Shown here: positions 5,648 through 6,538 of the stretch, piece by piece | How positions within the stretch are numbered: position 1 is the stretch's first letter | Layout of the letters: each line of letters opens with the position of its first letter | DNA from: Anaerolineae bacterium | Lineage (GTDB): Bacteria; Chloroflexota; Anaerolineae; B4-G1; DUEL01 | DNA length: 6,538 nt | Direction of reading: 5' to 3' | Assembly (NCBI GenBank): GCA_029932895.1 | Contig: JAOZPF010000169.1 | Location: 1 to 6,538 of the forward strand | Program-made: the position numbers and the translations under genes | The notes under the pieces: model-generated | The model's input: the letters and a program-made list of their open reading frames with translations, nothing else | The model's database searches: none | What the model was told of the DNA's origin: nothing

Positions 5648-6315
5648 ACCTCAAATCTCGGCCCCCCGATCGCAAACCCGAACTGATCCTCGCCTCCCAT
5701 TCCCCGCGCCGACGCGAGCTGCTGGCGCTTCTCGGCCTGCCCTTTCGTGTGCTCGCTGCACAGACCGATGAGAGCAACCATCCCGCCGAAGCGACAGTAG
5801 AGATGGTCGCACGGCTGGCCCTCGCCAAAGCCCGCGACATCGCTGCCGCACATCCCTCCGCCCTCGTGCTGGGCTTTGACACAAGCGTCGCCCTGGACAC
5901 GGAAACGCTGGGCAAACCCGCCGACGCCGAACAAGCCCGCGCGATGCTCCGCCGCATGCGCGGCCGCCCCCACATCGTCTACACTGGGATTGCGCTGGTC
6001 GAGAACGGCCGGGAAACGGTCGTGACAGCCAGGACACTCGTGCGCATGCGTGACTACACGAACGAAGAACTGGCGGCCTATGTCGCCTGCGACAACCCTA
6101 TGGACAAGGCCGGAGCTTATGCCATCCAGAGCACCTCTTTCCACCCCGTCGCCTCCTGGGACGGATGCTATGCCAACGTCATGGGCCTTCCCCTCTGCCA
6201 CCTCGTCCACGCCCTGCAAACCTGGGGGATCACTCCCCCCGCCGATGTCCCCACCGCTTGCCAGTCCTACACCGGTCAGCCCTGCACCGCGTTCCCCGCC
6301 ATCCTCCAGCAGTAG
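5644..6315 (+). CDS. maf: Maf family nucleoside triphosphate pyrophosphatase
   Basis: A 223-residue cytoplasmic enzyme of the Maf/Ham1 (ITPase-like) superfamily, which hydrolyses non-canonical or excess NTPs to NMP and pyrophosphate. Visible signatures are LILASHSPRRRELLALLG (14-31), the nucleotide-binding SxSPRRxELL box; GFDTSV (77-82) in place of the commoner GADTVV; GKPADAEQARAMLRRMRG (90-107); YTGIAL (113-118); and the catalytic-site block DKAGAYAIQ (154-162). The DKAG...IQ form points to the YhdE-like dTTP/UTP pyrophosphatase branch rather than the YceF m7GTP branch, by family knowledge only. The core ends at GLPLCHLVHAL (181-191). A further 32 residues, including C206 and C213, extend past the usual end. 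Its ATG overlaps the helicase TGA (ATGA) with no clear ribosome site of its own, so it probably depends on translational coupling. Confidence 0.93.
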   Translation: MNLKSRPPDRKPELILASHSPRRRELLALLGLPFRVLAAQTDESNHPAEATVEMVARLALAKARDIAAAHPSALVLGFDTSVALDTETLGKPADAEQARAMLRRMRGRPHIVYTGIALVENGRETVVTARTLVRMRDYTNEELAAYVACDNPMDKAGAYAIQSTSFHPVASWDGCYANVMGLPLCHLVHALQTWGITPPADVPTACQSYTGQPCTAFPAILQQ

Positions 6316-6327
6316 GAACCGGGCACC

Positions 6328-6359
6328 CCTGCCCCGGCGCGCTTGGATTTGGGGGCAGG
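6328..6359 (+). terminator. Candidate transcription terminator hairpin after maf
   Basis: CCTGCCCC (6328-6335) and GGGGCAGG (6352-6359) form perfect 8-bp arms around a 16-nt loop, starting 13 nt after the maf stop. The position suits the end of the four-gene operon. No T-run follows, so it is not a classical intrinsic terminator; it may act as an mRNA-stabilizing 3' hairpin or with Rho. Confidence 0.4.
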
Positions 6360-6376
6360 CATCGCAATGGAATCGA

Positions 6377-6445
6377 GGCTTTAGCCGGTTCGCCGCCTGC
6401 GGGTCCAAGGCCCTATGTCACGATACCCCTTGGGGCTGTAGGCGG
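6377..6445. repeat. Nested inverted repeats in the 3' spacer
   Basis: First a short dyad GGCT-TT-AGCC (6377-6386). Then a nested structure: outer arms CCGCCT (6393-6398) and AGGCGG (6440-6445), inner arms CCAAGG (6405-6410) and CCTTGG (6428-6433), separated on both sides by exactly 6 nt and closed by a 17-nt loop. The symmetric 6x6 internal loop suggests a folded RNA or a palindromic dispersed repeat. GGCTTTAGCC resembles, from memory, GGCTAAAGCC-type short repeats common in some Chloroflexota and cyanobacteria. Confidence 0.45.
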
Positions 6446-6538
6446 GTTCACCCCACCACCAAGGAGAACAACCAGTAGGTCGCCGGTCTCGAATCGTAGC
6501 ATAGGGGTTCGTGCCCGTGGACGGCCACAAGGCTGACG

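Larger units (their letters stand above)
6316..6538. other. Non-coding right-end region
   Basis: Apart from the hairpins listed here separately, nothing coding is convincing. The reading frames that cross it overlap maf out of frame and show low-complexity Pro/Arg/Ser composition. An AAGGAG at 6461-6466 has no start codon in the following 15 nt. No tRNA or mobile-element sequence was recognised. Confidence 0.55.

Noticed and set aside
5593..6408. Minus-strand open frame of 271 codons over maf
   Set aside because: It is antisense to a gene with full Maf motifs; its composition is that of a shadow frame.
6461..6538. AAGGAG at 6461-6466 as the ribosome site of a new gene at the right edge
   Set aside because: No ATG, GTG or TTG follows at usable distance. 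A GTG at 6511 leads to only nine complete codons before the edge and lacks a good site.
1..6538. CRISPR array, tRNA, rRNA, IS element or integrase
   Set aside because: No regularly spaced repeats, no cloverleaf or rRNA sequence and no transposase or recombinase motifs were seen on either strand.

Overview
The window is about 6.5 kb of GC-rich bacterial chromosome carrying two divergent, tightly packed gene clusters. The gene set looks like a member of the Chloroflexota (Anaerolineae-like). This rests on recalled resemblance only: the C-terminal style of the Maf protein, a 7TM NarL-type kinase, the Fe-S/TauE gene pair, and short GC-rich hairpin repeats in the spacers. No marker gene is present, so the assignment is an inference.

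Minus-strand cluster (1315 down to 1, running off the left edge): an ArsR-family repressor with a CVC metal/thiol motif and a Cys-rich tail; a 65-residue rhodanese remnant that keeps the catalytic Cys loop but lacks the N-terminal half; a protein with a C-terminal CODH/ACS-gamma-type [4Fe-4S] domain; and the first 45 codons of a TauE/SafE-type permease. A near-consensus promoter (TTGACA, 16 bp, TATGAT) precedes arsR. A perfect 7-bp inverted repeat of ATAT type covers its -10 box and predicted transcription start, as expected for an autoregulated ArsR operon. The theme is probably sulfur (persulfide/sulfite) or soft-metal/arsenic stress, with efflux by the TauE-like permease.

Spacer 1316-1675: the arsR promoter and operator, then about 200 bp with no gene but two short hairpins (one a perfect 10-bp-arm inverted repeat), then a second strong promoter (TTGCCA, 17 bp, TATAAT) facing right.

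Plus-strand cluster (1676-6315): a 7TM NarL/DegS-type histidine kinase and a NarL/LuxR-type response regulator (ATGA overlap), a PcrA/UvrD-like SF1A helicase that ends soon after motif VI (1-nt gap), and a Maf-type nucleotide pyrophosphatase (ATGA overlap). The four are almost certainly co-transcribed and translationally coupled. They join a sensory pair to DNA repair and nucleotide-pool housekeeping, a combination with no obvious pathway logic.

The right end (6316-6538) has no credible gene. It holds several nested or tandem inverted repeats and may contain the operon terminator and/or a dispersed repeat. I see no tRNA, rRNA, CRISPR array, IS element or integrase. The most distinctive items are the arsR promoter/operator with its Fe-S/rhodanese/TauE operon, the amputated rhodanese, and the kinase-regulator-helicase-Maf operon.
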